The notes: generated by a model from the letters alone, not told the origin. A stretch of DNA of 9,001 nt from Pseudomonadota bacterium (GCA_023424215.1 JAFAEC010000169.1:1-9001), one strand, 5' to 3'; counted from the first letter of the stretch, positions 1-6,613 are shown. Translations and numbers: made by a program.

Positions 1-416
1 CGCCGGTCCTGCGGCCCGCCGGCGCGACGGTCGCCCTGCCGCCGGTCGCCCTCGCGGCGGCCGCCGTTCAGCATCATCAGCTCCAGCCGGAGCTCGATCA
101 GCCGCTGCTCCAGCGAACCCATCGCCAGCAGCAGCACCCCCGCCCCCATGGCCGCCGTCTCGAAGGCCAGCGCCGTCACCGGCACGCCGATGTCCAGCAT
201 CTCGCTGGCCAGCAGGGTCAGGGCCAGCACTGCCGCCATCAGGCCGACGCCATAGGCCCCCAGCAGCTTCATCAGCGAGCGTCTCGGGGCCTCCCGGTTG
301 ACGCGGGTGCCCGGCTTGCGACGCTCCCGGCGACGCCGCTCGACGTGCACGCGCCGTTCCTCCGCCTGATCCCGATCCTCGATCCGTGCGACCACGCCGT
401 CCGCTTCCATGGCCAT
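1..416 (-). CDS. Small two-helix membrane protein of unknown function, 3' end beyond window
   Basis: The reading frame is open from ATG at 416 to the left edge, so 138 residues are visible and the C-terminus is missing. The first ~48 residues are very hydrophilic and basic (an RRRRERRK run), followed by two hydrophobic helices (about residues 49-70 and 76-98), the second containing GAGVLLLAMG. A charged tail follows with a short repeat (GDRRQGDRR). This predicts an inner-membrane protein with basic cytoplasmic ends. The start at 416 has a GGGAG ribosome site about 9 nt upstream; a second in-frame ATG at 410 is possible. It begins 12 bp after the stop of the TadG-like gene and is probably the last visible member of that operon. 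I do not recognise the family. Linkage to the pilus/surface gene is by position only. Confidence 0.72.
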   Translation of the reverse strand, partial: MAMEADGVVARIEDRDQAEERRVHVERRRRERRKPGTRVNREAPRRSLMKLLGAYGVGLMAAVLALTLLASEMLDIGVPVTALAFETAAMGAGVLLLAMGSLEQRLIELRLELMMLNGGRREGDRRQGDRRAGGPQDR

Positions 417-428
417 GCGGCCGCTCCC

Positions 429-1694
429 TTACTGAACCAGCCGGGCGCCGCCGCGCGGCCCGACCCCTTCCGGCACCGGCACGTCGCTGGCGTCGTAGTT
501 GGCGTTGATGAACAGCGAGGGCGAGCCCTTCAGTTCCACCTCGTGGGCCACGATGACGGTCCAGGCGCTTTCGCGCGCAACGTCGGCCGAGCCTTCGACG
601 ACCAGCCGCGCCTCCGGAACGTAGATCACGCCCAGCAGGCTCTCGACATTGTCGGAGGAAATCACGAAGTCCTGGGTGTTGTCCCGCGTGCCCCCCATGA
701 CGATGCCGGCGTAGGGGCCGGTCTTGCGGCCGTCGAGGTTGACCACCGCCCGATCCTTGAAGTCGAACTTCGAGGCCTTGTCGAAGAACAGCACCACGTC
801 CGTCCCTTCCAGCCGCGCGTCCTCCTTGATGGTCAGGTGGCCGCCGAGGAAGAAGTGCTCGCCCGGTTCGAGGATGATGCGGGCGGTTCCGGAAGCCTCG
901 ATGCCGCCGCAGTGCTGGCCCGCTGGAATATAGTGTACGCCCGTGTCCACCTTGATGCGCTTTACCGTCAGGTCCAGCACGGTGCAGAGCAGCTTCTTTG
1001 ATTGGTCGAGGTCGAGATCGAGGAACGGGTCCTCGATCGGGGCCGCGCCCGTGCTCGCGGCCGGGTTGATCGGACCCCGGGCCGTGGTGACGGCCTGAAC
1101 CGACGCGGCGGTCAGGGTGGCGCCGCCTCCCACCTGGATCTCGCGGTTGGAGTGCACCAGGCAGGCCGGCGCGTTCATCCGGCTGGTGTCCTTGATGTGC
1201 AGGCTGTCCTTGCCGACTCCGCCGCTCACCAGCACGCACAGCGGCACAAGGCCTGCCGTCGAGGCGGTGGCGTCGCCGACGAACCTCCACCCACCCGGGG
1301 GCAGCATGTTCGCGAAGAAGGAGGTGCGGTGGCCCTGCAGCAGGACCCGAATGGCGCGCTGGCCGCCGCGTTCCAGAACCTCGTAGGTCGCCTCGTAGTC
1401 GGGCGCGTCGGCCCATTCGCCCATCTGGCCGCGCACGAAGGCGTCGGCCCGCTCGCGCGCCGCCGAGCCGTCGGTGGCCAGGGCCAGCGCCGGCGCGCCG
1501 GCCAGCGCCGCGGCGTCGGCGATCGACTGCAGCCTTCCCTTGGCCGTGTGCACCGCCATCAGGTCGATGCCCCCCACCCCCAGCAGGATCACCGCCGGCC
1601 CGATCATCGCGAACTTGAGCGCGATCGAGCCCCGCTCCGACCGATGCAGCCGGCCGGCGAACTTCAGCACCTGACGGAGTGCGCGTGGAATCAT
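429..1694 (-). CDS. TadG-like Flp pilus-assembly / secreted beta-rich protein
   Basis: 421 residues. The N-terminus matches the TadE/TadG-like anchor: a basic stretch, then RGSIALKFAMIGPAVILL (about 21-38), one membrane helix, and the typical tail AKGRLQSIADAAALAGA (51-67). The glutamate that prepilin peptidase needs in TadE/TadF pseudopilins is K27 here, so it is more likely a TadG-type uncleaved anchor than a pseudopilin. After residue ~150 the chain is beta-rich and glycine/valine-rich, with cysteines at 153 and 178 and two more later, which suggests an extracytoplasmic domain with disulfides, possibly a beta-helix. The start ATG overlaps the TGA of the upstream response-regulator gene (ATGA) and has only a weak GC-rich ribosome site, so translation is probably coupled. 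An upstream start in the same frame would run through the response regulator and is unlikely. No other tad/cpa genes lie in the window, so a real pilus role is inference. Confidence 0.75.
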   Translation of the reverse strand: MIPRALRQVLKFAGRLHRSERGSIALKFAMIGPAVILLGVGGIDLMAVHTAKGRLQSIADAAALAGAPALALATDGSAARERADAFVRGQMGEWADAPDYEATYEVLERGGQRAIRVLLQGHRTSFFANMLPPGGWRFVGDATASTAGLVPLCVLVSGGVGKDSLHIKDTSRMNAPACLVHSNREIQVGGGATLTAASVQAVTTARGPINPAASTGAAPIEDPFLDLDLDQSKKLLCTVLDLTVKRIKVDTGVHYIPAGQHCGGIEASGTARIILEPGEHFFLGGHLTIKEDARLEGTDVVLFFDKASKFDFKDRAVVNLDGRKTGPYAGIVMGGTRDNTQDFVISSDNVESLLGVIYVPEARLVVEGSADVARESAWTVIVAHEVELKGSPSLFINANYDASDVPVPEGVGPRGGARLVQ

Positions 1695-2122
1695 GCCGCC
1701 GCCGCCCGTTCGGCCGTGGCGCGGCGCTCGGCGCGCAGCACGTAGCGGATCTGGTAGGTCAGCAGCCGCCAGTTCAGCGGCTTCATCACGAAGGAGGCCG
1801 CGCCCAGGTGGAAGCAGCGGTCGATGGCCTCGACGTCCTCGCGGCCGGTCTGGACCACCACTGGCGTGTCCCGCAGGGCCGGATCGTCCCGCATCCGCTC
1901 CAGCACGGCGAACCCGTCCATGCCGGGCATCTCGAGGTCCAGCAGGACCAGATCGTAGCGCTGTACGGCCAGGCGCTGCAGCGCGTCCTCGCCGCCCGCC
2001 GCGACATCCACGTGCGTGCTGGGCGACTCGAGGTTCACCTGGGCGAACTCGCGCAGGATCGGATCGTCGTCGACGAACAGCAACCGCGCGTCGTCCTGAA
2101 GGACGTAGAAGAAACCACTCAT
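1691..2122 (-). CDS. Single-domain response regulator (receiver), divergent from the hybrid kinase
   Basis: 143 residues, essentially one CheY-like receiver. The acidic pocket is D18-D20 (FVDDDP), the phosphoacceptor is D62 (LVLLDLEMPGMDG), the switch residue is T92 and the conserved lysine is K114 (VMKPLNW). The C-terminal sequence NWRLLTYQIRYVLRAERR resembles the end of receivers that front REC-GGDEF-EAL proteins, but no output domain follows; the frame stops and hands over to the TadG-like gene through ATGA. The start at 2122 is chosen for a strong GGGAGGG ribosome site at 2134-2128; ATGs further upstream in this frame would extend the protein through the promoter region. It is transcribed divergently from the hybrid kinase, whose HPt domain is a plausible phosphodonor. 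Output is presumably by protein-protein contact. Receiver identity is certain; its target is unknown. Confidence 0.93.
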   Translation of the reverse strand: MSGFFYVLQDDARLLFVDDDPILREFAQVNLESPSTHVDVAAGGEDALQRLAVQRYDLVLLDLEMPGMDGFAVLERMRDDPALRDTPVVVQTGREDVEAIDRCFHLGAASFVMKPLNWRLLTYQIRYVLRAERRATAERAAAA

Positions 2123-2134
2123 TGGGACCCTCCC

Positions 2135-2153
2135 GGGCGCCACACCGGCGCCC
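2135..2153 (-). promoter_or_regulatory. 7-bp perfect hairpin next to the ribosome site of the response regulator
   Basis: GGGCGCC and its exact reverse complement GGCGCCC flank a 5-nt loop. The hairpin sits in the predicted leader of the minus-strand response-regulator mRNA and abuts its GGGAGGG ribosome site (2134-2128), so it could influence translation initiation. It has no following T-run, so it is not an intrinsic terminator. In DNA this GC-rich a stem this short can arise by chance. Confidence 0.35.
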
Positions 2154-2183
2154 AGCCCCGTCATGCATCCAGCATTAAGCGTC

Positions 2184-2188
2184 GAGTC
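2184..2188. promoter_or_regulatory. GAGTC site (GAnTC, CcrM methylation type) in divergent promoter
   Basis: GAGTC fits the GAnTC target of the cell-cycle methyltransferase CcrM found in Caulobacterales and relatives. It lies midway between two TTAA boxes and within the spacer of the candidate minus-strand promoter. Other GAnTC sites occur in the window (for example 1688-1692, 6059-6063, 6620-6624), so a regulatory role is only suggested by location. Confidence 0.3.
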
Positions 2189-2243
2189 ATTAAGGGACGG
2201 TATAGCCTCGACAATCAGAAGTTGGGGACGGGCCTTCAATATC

Positions 2244-5200
2244 ATGCGGCCGACCAAACATCGCGGTTCGATCCGCCGAAAACTGGTCGGCCTGGTCCTC
2301 GCCGCCCTCACAACCACCGCGGTTGTTACGGCGACGCTTATGGGCTGGACCGACGCCCGGCGGCAGACCGACCTGGAAACCCGACGTTTCACCCAGACGG
2401 CCAAGGTGATCGGCTCGCTCGCCTCGGACTCGGTCCGCGAGGGCGACCGCGCCGGCGCCTTCGCCGCCCTCCGCTCCATCGCCCAGACCCCGGACGTCAC
2501 CTACGGCCGCATCCAGCTCGCTGACGGGCGGCTGATCGCCGAAACCGGCGGCGGCGTCCGCCTCCAGTCCGACACCCGCGTCGAGGACGGCGGCGCGGCC
2601 TCCGTCTGGTCGGTGCTCAACACCGGCACCATCGAGGTCGAGGCCCCGGTGGTCAGCCAGGGCGAGACCGTCGGTCGTATCACCCTGCTGGCCGAGACCC
2701 CCGGGCTGCGCGGCCGTGTGCTCGGCTCGGTGCTGATCTCCCTGCTCGGCGTCGGCGTCGCGGCCCTCGGCGGCCTGCTCATCGCCCTGCGCCTCGCCCG
2801 TCGCATCAGCGACCCGATCGTCCGCCTCGCCGCCTTCACCAACACCGTGCGCGTGTCGGGCGACTACTCGGCCGATCCCGACATCGACGCCGACGGCGAG
2901 GTCGCCGACCTCGTCTCCGGCCTGCGCGACATGCTGGGCGGCCTGCGCGAGCGCGACCGGCGCATCGCCGACCACGTCGCCGGTCTGGAGACCCAGGTCG
3001 CCGAGCGCACCGCCGAACTGTCCGAGGCCAAGGCCGTCGCCGAGGCCGCCAACGCCGCCAAGTCCGACTTCCTGGCGGTCATGAGCCACGAGATCCGCAC
3101 GCCGATGAACGGCATCCTCGCGCTCAGCGAACTGCTGGCCAAGTCGGACCTGCCCGACCGCCAGCGCCGCTACGCCGACGTCATCGCCAAGTCCGGCAAG
3201 TCGCTGATCAGCATCATCAATGACATCCTCGACTTCTCGAAGGTCGAGGCCGGCAAGATGGAGCTCGAGAGTATCGAGACCGACCTCGCCGACGTGGCCG
3301 AGGACGTCGCCAGCCTGTTCGCCGAACGGGCCGGGGCCAAGGGTCTGGACCTCGCCGTCTACGTCGACCCGCGCCTCGGGCCGGTGCTCGCCGACCCCAC
3401 CCGCCTGCGTCAGGTGATCAGCAACCTCGTCAATAACGCCATCAAGTTCACCGAAACCGGCGGCGTGCTGATCCGCATCGAGCCGGCCGGCGACGGCGCC
3501 GGGATCGAGGCGGCGATCATCGACACCGGCCCGGGCATCCCGGCCGACAAGCTGCCCAAGCTGTTCCAGGCCTTCTCCCAGGAAGACCAGAGCACCACCC
3601 GCAAGCACGGCGGCACCGGCCTGGGTCTGGCCATCTGCGACCGGCTGGTGAAGGCCATGGGCGGCGACTGGAAGCTGGCCAGCGAGGAGGGCGTCGGCTC
3701 CAGCTTCGGCTTCGTCGTTCCCCTGCCCCCGGCCGGCGACGCCCCCGTCCTGCCGCGCTTCGCCCCCGAATGGACCGCCAGCCTGGCCGGCGACGCCCCC
3801 CGCACGCTGGACGCCGTCGGCCTCTATCTCGCCGCCCTGGGCGTGACGCGCGCCGCCGATCCCGCCGGCGCCGTGATCGTCGCGGAAGCCGGCGCTCTCC
3901 GCCTGGAGTTTCCCGGCGCCGGGGACGCGCGGCAGGGCTGGAGCCTCGCGACCCCCGTGCGCCGCAGCGAGCTCGTCCGCGCCCTCGCTGGTCTGCAGGC
4001 CGGCGAGAGCCCGACGGCCGAGGCGACGACGGCCGAGGCGGAGGCCCTGTCCTTCCCCGGCGCCCGAGTGCTCGTCGTCGACGATTCCGAGGTCAACCGC
4101 GAAGTGGCCGGCGAAGCCCTGTCGCGCCTTGGCGTGGCCGCCGACTTCGCCGAGGACGGCGTCGAGGCGGTCGAGGCCCTGCGCCGCGGCGCCTGGGACC
4201 TCGTGCTCATGGACGGCTCCATGCCGCGCCTAGACGGCTTCGAGGCCTCCCGCCAGATTCGCGAGGAAGAGGCGCGCGACGGCCGCCCCCGCTCGGTGAT
4301 CCTGGCTCTCACGGCCCATGTCGTCGGCACCGCCGCCGACGCCTGGAAGGCCGCCGGCATGGACGGCGTCATCCACAAGCCCTTCACCCTGCAGGACATC
4401 TCCGGCGCCCTGCAGCAGCACTGCGGCCGCTTCGCCGTCGCCGGCCCCGCCCCGGAAACGGCCGCTCCCGCTCCGCCTGCCGCTCCGGAGGCCGAGGACG
4501 ACCTGTTCGACCCCGCCCTGCGCGGCGAACTCAAATCCATGGCCGAGAACGGCCGCGCCGACTTTGTCGCCCGCGTCGAGGGTCTCTACGCCGAGAACGC
4601 CCCCCTCCGCCTCGCCGACGTCCGCGCCGCCGCGGCCGCGGGCGACCTCGAAGCCCTCGCCCGCGCTGCCCACGCCCTCAAGTCCATGAGCCTCAGCCTC
4701 GGCGCGCGCGCGGTCGCCAGGGCGGCCTCGGTCATCGAGACCTCGGCGCGTCAAGGCGAGCAGACGCCCGACGCCGTCGAGGGACTGGCGACGCTGCTCG
4801 ACCGCACCCTGGCGGCCATGGGCGTGACGCCGGGGACAGTCCCCGCCGATCCCGTGTCGGAACTTCGCCGCGCCATCGACGCCGGCGAGCTGGACGTGGT
4901 CTACCAGCCGATGATGGACCGAACCGGCGGCTTCGCAGGCAAGGTCGAGGCCCTGGTCCGCTGGACCACCGCCGACGGCACGCCCCGCCCGCCGGACGAA
5001 TTCATCCCCGAGCTCGAGGCCGCCGGAGCCATCGAGGATCTCACCGACTTCGTGCTGGAGCGGGCCATGCGGGTGGTCGGCGCCCGCGACGACGTCCGCG
5101 TCTCGATCAACGCCTCCGCCGACGAATTCCAGCGCCCGGACTTCGCCGACCGCGTCCGCATGGCCGCCGAGCGCGCCGCCTTCCCGCTGGATCGTCTCGA

Positions 5201-5591
5201 GATCGAGGTCACCGAGACCGCCATCCTGCACATCGAGCACGCTCGCCCCACGCTGGAGCGGCTGGCCGAGCTCGGCGTCGGCGTCGCGCTGGACGACTTC
5301 GGCTCCGGCTACACCAGCCTTCACGCCCTGCGCGAGCTGCGCTTCTCGACGCTCAAGATCGACCGCAGCTTCGTCTGCCGCTGCCTCGAGGACACCGCCT
5401 CGGCCGCCATCATCCACGCCGTCATCGCCGTCGGCCGCCTGCTCGGCATGCAGGTCGTCTGCGAAGGCGTCGAGACCCCGGAGCAGGCGCAGTTCCTGCG
5501 CACCGCCGGCGTCCACCTCATCCAGGGCTGGGTCTACGCCCGCCCCGGCCCCTTCGAGGCCCTGCCCTCCCCCGGCGCGGCGGCGGCGTGA
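2244..5591 (+). CDS. Hybrid sensor histidine kinase with receiver, HPt and C-terminal EAL phosphodiesterase
   Basis: 1115 residues. TM1 is ~14-35; the periplasmic sensor ~36-158 is CHASE8-like by pattern (ADGRLIAETGGG), a tentative call; TM2 is ~159-182. Then come HAMP, a coiled coil (~240-275), HisKA with H282 (MSHEIRTPMNG) and HATPase (N398, D427 in DTGPGIP, GGTGLGLAI at 456-463). A degenerate receiver (~499-586) precedes a full receiver (~609-725: D613/D614, phosphoacceptor D657, T690, K712), an HPt domain (~753-850, H810 in AHALKS) and EAL (~870-1105). EAL keeps Q888, E902, N956, E988, D1017/D1018, K1038, E1074 and Q1094, so c-di-GMP hydrolysis is expected. The relay would run H282-D657-H810 and on to the flanking free receivers. 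There is no GGDEF domain. The start at 2244 gives a basic N-terminus ahead of TM1; an in-frame ATG at 2163 would read through the promoter and is unlikely. The ribosome site is weak. Confidence 0.93.
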   Translation: MRPTKHRGSIRRKLVGLVLAALTTTAVVTATLMGWTDARRQTDLETRRFTQTAKVIGSLASDSVREGDRAGAFAALRSIAQTPDVTYGRIQLADGRLIAETGGGVRLQSDTRVEDGGAASVWSVLNTGTIEVEAPVVSQGETVGRITLLAETPGLRGRVLGSVLISLLGVGVAALGGLLIALRLARRISDPIVRLAAFTNTVRVSGDYSADPDIDADGEVADLVSGLRDMLGGLRERDRRIADHVAGLETQVAERTAELSEAKAVAEAANAAKSDFLAVMSHEIRTPMNGILALSELLAKSDLPDRQRRYADVIAKSGKSLISIINDILDFSKVEAGKMELESIETDLADVAEDVASLFAERAGAKGLDLAVYVDPRLGPVLADPTRLRQVISNLVNNAIKFTETGGVLIRIEPAGDGAGIEAAIIDTGPGIPADKLPKLFQAFSQEDQSTTRKHGGTGLGLAICDRLVKAMGGDWKLASEEGVGSSFGFVVPLPPAGDAPVLPRFAPEWTASLAGDAPRTLDAVGLYLAALGVTRAADPAGAVIVAEAGALRLEFPGAGDARQGWSLATPVRRSELVRALAGLQAGESPTAEATTAEAEALSFPGARVLVVDDSEVNREVAGEALSRLGVAADFAEDGVEAVEALRRGAWDLVLMDGSMPRLDGFEASRQIREEEARDGRPRSVILALTAHVVGTAADAWKAAGMDGVIHKPFTLQDISGALQQHCGRFAVAGPAPETAAPAPPAAPEAEDDLFDPALRGELKSMAENGRADFVARVEGLYAENAPLRLADVRAAAAAGDLEALARAAHALKSMSLSLGARAVARAASVIETSARQGEQTPDAVEGLATLLDRTLAAMGVTPGTVPADPVSELRRAIDAGELDVVYQPMMDRTGGFAGKVEALVRWTTADGTPRPPDEFIPELEAAGAIEDLTDFVLERAMRVVGARDDVRVSINASADEFQRPDFADRVRMAAERAAFPLDRLEIEVTETAILHIEHARPTLERLAELGVGVALDDFGSGYTSLHALRELRFSTLKIDRSFVCRCLEDTASAAIIHAVIAVGRLLGMQVVCEGVETPEQAQFLRTAGVHLIQGWVYARPGPFEALPSPGAAAA
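4013..4040 (+). repeat. Tandem 13-bp direct repeat in a kinase interdomain linker
   Basis: GACGGCCGAGGCG occurs at 4013-4025 and again at 4028-4040, a 15-bp period that keeps the reading frame. It encodes the alanine/glutamate/threonine-rich linker between the degenerate receiver and the functional receiver, where length changes are likely tolerated. Confidence 0.6.
4831..4845. repeat. 15-bp perfect palindrome at the HPt-EAL boundary
   Basis: CGGGGAC and its reverse complement GTCCCCG flank a single A. It lies within the kinase gene at the linker joining the HPt domain to EAL (protein TPGTVPAD). It may be chance in a GC-rich linker. Confidence 0.4.
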
Positions 5592-5655
5592 TGTTAATCA
5601 GGCACGTTTCTGAATTTGCAGGATTTGGCGTGGATACTCCGCCGCAGAGGTTAGC

Positions 5656-6060
5656 ATGGCCATTGTTCTCGTAGTCGACGACGACCCCACGATCCGCGCC
5701 ATCGTGACCGAGCTGCTGCGCGAGGAGCAGCACGCCATCGTCGAGGCGGCCGACGGCGACGAGGCCCTGCGCGTGCTCGACGCCACCCACGCCGAACTCG
5801 TCGTGCTCGACATGCTGATGCCCAACCGCGACGGCCTCGAGACGATCACCGAAATCCGGCGTCGTCACCCGGGCGTGCGCATCCTCGCCATCTCCTCCGG
5901 CGGAAGCATGGGGGTCGGCAACCTGCTCAACATGGCGCGGGTCTTCGGCGCCGACGAGACGCTGGCCAAGCCCCTGTCCTTCGCCACCTTCGCGGAGACG
6001 GTGAACCGCCTGCTGCAGTCGACGGCGACCGCGCCCAGCCCCTTCGCTGATCAGGCCTGA
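5656..6060 (+). CDS. Single-domain response regulator (CheY/DivK-like receiver)
   Basis: 134 residues, a complete receiver with no output domain. The acidic pocket is D8-D10 (VLVVDDDP), the phosphoacceptor D52 (LVVLDMLMPNRDG), the switch residue S80 or S81 (ILAISSGGS) and the conserved lysine K105 (LAKPLS). The ISSGGS loop followed by NLLNMARVFGADETLAKP is the pattern of a common alphaproteobacterial stand-alone receiver subgroup. The ATG at 5656 has AGAGG about 6 nt upstream. It lies 64 bp after the hybrid kinase on the same strand and is probably co-transcribed or cofunctional; the gap holds a TTAA box (5594-5597) but no promoter I can defend. The kinase's HPt domain is the obvious candidate phosphate source. 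Its partner protein is unknown. The gene ends only 10 bp from the stop of the convergent hypothetical gene, with no clear terminator between. Confidence 0.92.
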   Translation: MAIVLVVDDDPTIRAIVTELLREEQHAIVEAADGDEALRVLDATHAELVVLDMLMPNRDGLETITEIRRRHPGVRILAISSGGSMGVGNLLNMARVFGADETLAKPLSFATFAETVNRLLQSTATAPSPFADQA

Positions 6061-6070
6061 ATCGACGCCG

Positions 6071-6613
6071 TCAGGGCGCCGGCTGCGGCTGGTCCGCCGT
6101 CGTCCAGCGCCGCGGCGGACCATCCGGGCGCATCACCCGCCGTTCGTACGCCGTGGCCGCGCCGGGCCGGTAGCCGGGGAAGGCGTAGCCCGCGTCGTCG
6201 AGGCGCGGATCGCCCCAGTCGCCATAGCGATAGCCGTAATAACCGTTCTCGACCTGGCGGAAGCTCACATCCAGCCGGCCATGCTCGCCGACCGGCAGCG
6301 ACGCCGCCGCGCCGTAGTCCCGATAGCCCTCGGTGCCCACGGTCACGCTGAACTCGCCGTGCACTTCCCGGTCGTCGGCGACCTCGCCCGTCGCCCAGGC
6401 GTCCGCGGCCGGCGCGCGGGACGCCAGCCAGCGGTCGATCTGCTGGTCGGTAGTCAGCCCGTGCGGCGCGGCCTCCTGCGCGGCTCCCTCCACCGAAGGC
6501 GCGGCCGGAGCGGCGGCGACGTCGAGCGTCACCGGCGTCGCGGGCGCGGTGGCCATCGCGCCCTCGGGGTCGCTGCCCAGGACCGCGGCGGCCGCCATCA
6601 GGGTGATCAACAT
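6071..6613 (-). CDS. Hypothetical exported protein, Caulobacterales type
   Basis: 180 residues. The N-terminus MLITLMAAAAVLG is hydrophobic but lacks a basic n-region, so export is probable, not certain. An Ala/Pro-rich low-complexity stretch follows (about 15-50). The rest is a compact domain rich in Gly, Tyr and Asp, including HGEFSVTVGTEGYRDYG, GRLDVSFRQVENGYYGYRYG and a Pro/Arg/Trp-rich tail. The alternating pattern suggests beta strands of a periplasmic or outer-membrane-associated protein. I recognise no catalytic motif. The start at 6613 has a good AGGAG site 8 nt upstream, which overlaps a GACTC (GAnTC) site at 6620-6624. It lies 49 bp downstream of msrB on the same strand and may share its transcript. 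Codon use looks like that of its neighbours. Confidence 0.8.
   Translation of the reverse strand: MLITLMAAAAVLGSDPEGAMATAPATPVTLDVAAAPAAPSVEGAAQEAAPHGLTTDQQIDRWLASRAPAADAWATGEVADDREVHGEFSVTVGTEGYRDYGAAASLPVGEHGRLDVSFRQVENGYYGYRYGDWGDPRLDDAGYAFPGYRPGAATAYERRVMRPDGPPRRWTTADQPQPAP

Larger units (their letters stand above)
2123..2243. promoter_or_regulatory. Divergent promoter region between response regulator and hybrid kinase
   Basis: 121 bp, clearly less GC-rich than the genes around it, separate the two start codons. It holds two TTAA boxes (2175-2178 and 2190-2193) inside a repeated CATTAAG (2173-2179, 2189-2195), with a GAGTC site (2184-2188) between them. Toward the kinase, TATAGC at 2201-2206 could be a -10 element, giving a leader of about 30 nt. 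Toward the response regulator, TTGTCG (2214-2209) and TAATGA (2192-2187) are spaced 16 bp and could be -35/-10. The promoter elements are read by eye and are weak. The TTAA boxes are 11 bp apart rather than the 7 bp of a canonical CtrA site. Confidence 0.5.

Noticed and set aside
345..1745. Two consecutive plus-strand open frames (345-1001, 1002-1745) opposite the TadG-like gene
   Set aside because: They are the two halves of one antisense shadow broken by a stop; no plausible protein features.
1695..2168. N-terminal extension of the TadG-like frame upstream to 2168
   Set aside because: It is the response-regulator coding sequence read in another frame (Arg/Gly-rich), whereas the ATG at 1694 starts a proper TadG-like anchor.
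2175..2193. Full CtrA binding site
   Set aside because: The two TTAA boxes are separated by 11 bp, not the 7 bp of the consensus; only half-sites can be claimed.
2163..2243. Upstream in-frame ATG for the hybrid kinase
   Set aside because: The added 27 residues would be encoded by the AT-richer promoter region and lie ahead of a natural basic N-terminus for TM1.
2190..3608. Long minus-strand open frame (472 codons) opposite the hybrid kinase
   Set aside because: High GC keeps antisense frames open; the translation is low-complexity Gly/Asp/Val/Ala with no motif, while the plus strand encodes clear kinase domains.
4230..5516. Minus-strand open frame of 428 codons opposite the receiver/HPt/EAL region
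   Set aside because: Antisense shadow without domains; the opposite strand carries all catalytic motifs.
3770..5674. Plus-strand open frame of 634 codons in another frame within the kinase gene
   Set aside because: Its translation is almost only Arg/Pro/Gly, as expected from an out-of-frame reading of GC-rich coding sequence.
6051..6075. Terminator between the convergent receiver and hypothetical genes
   Set aside because: TCAGGCCTGA (6051-6060) is a palindrome without a loop and CCTGA/TCAGG makes only a 5-bp stem around 10 nt; no T-run follows on either strand.
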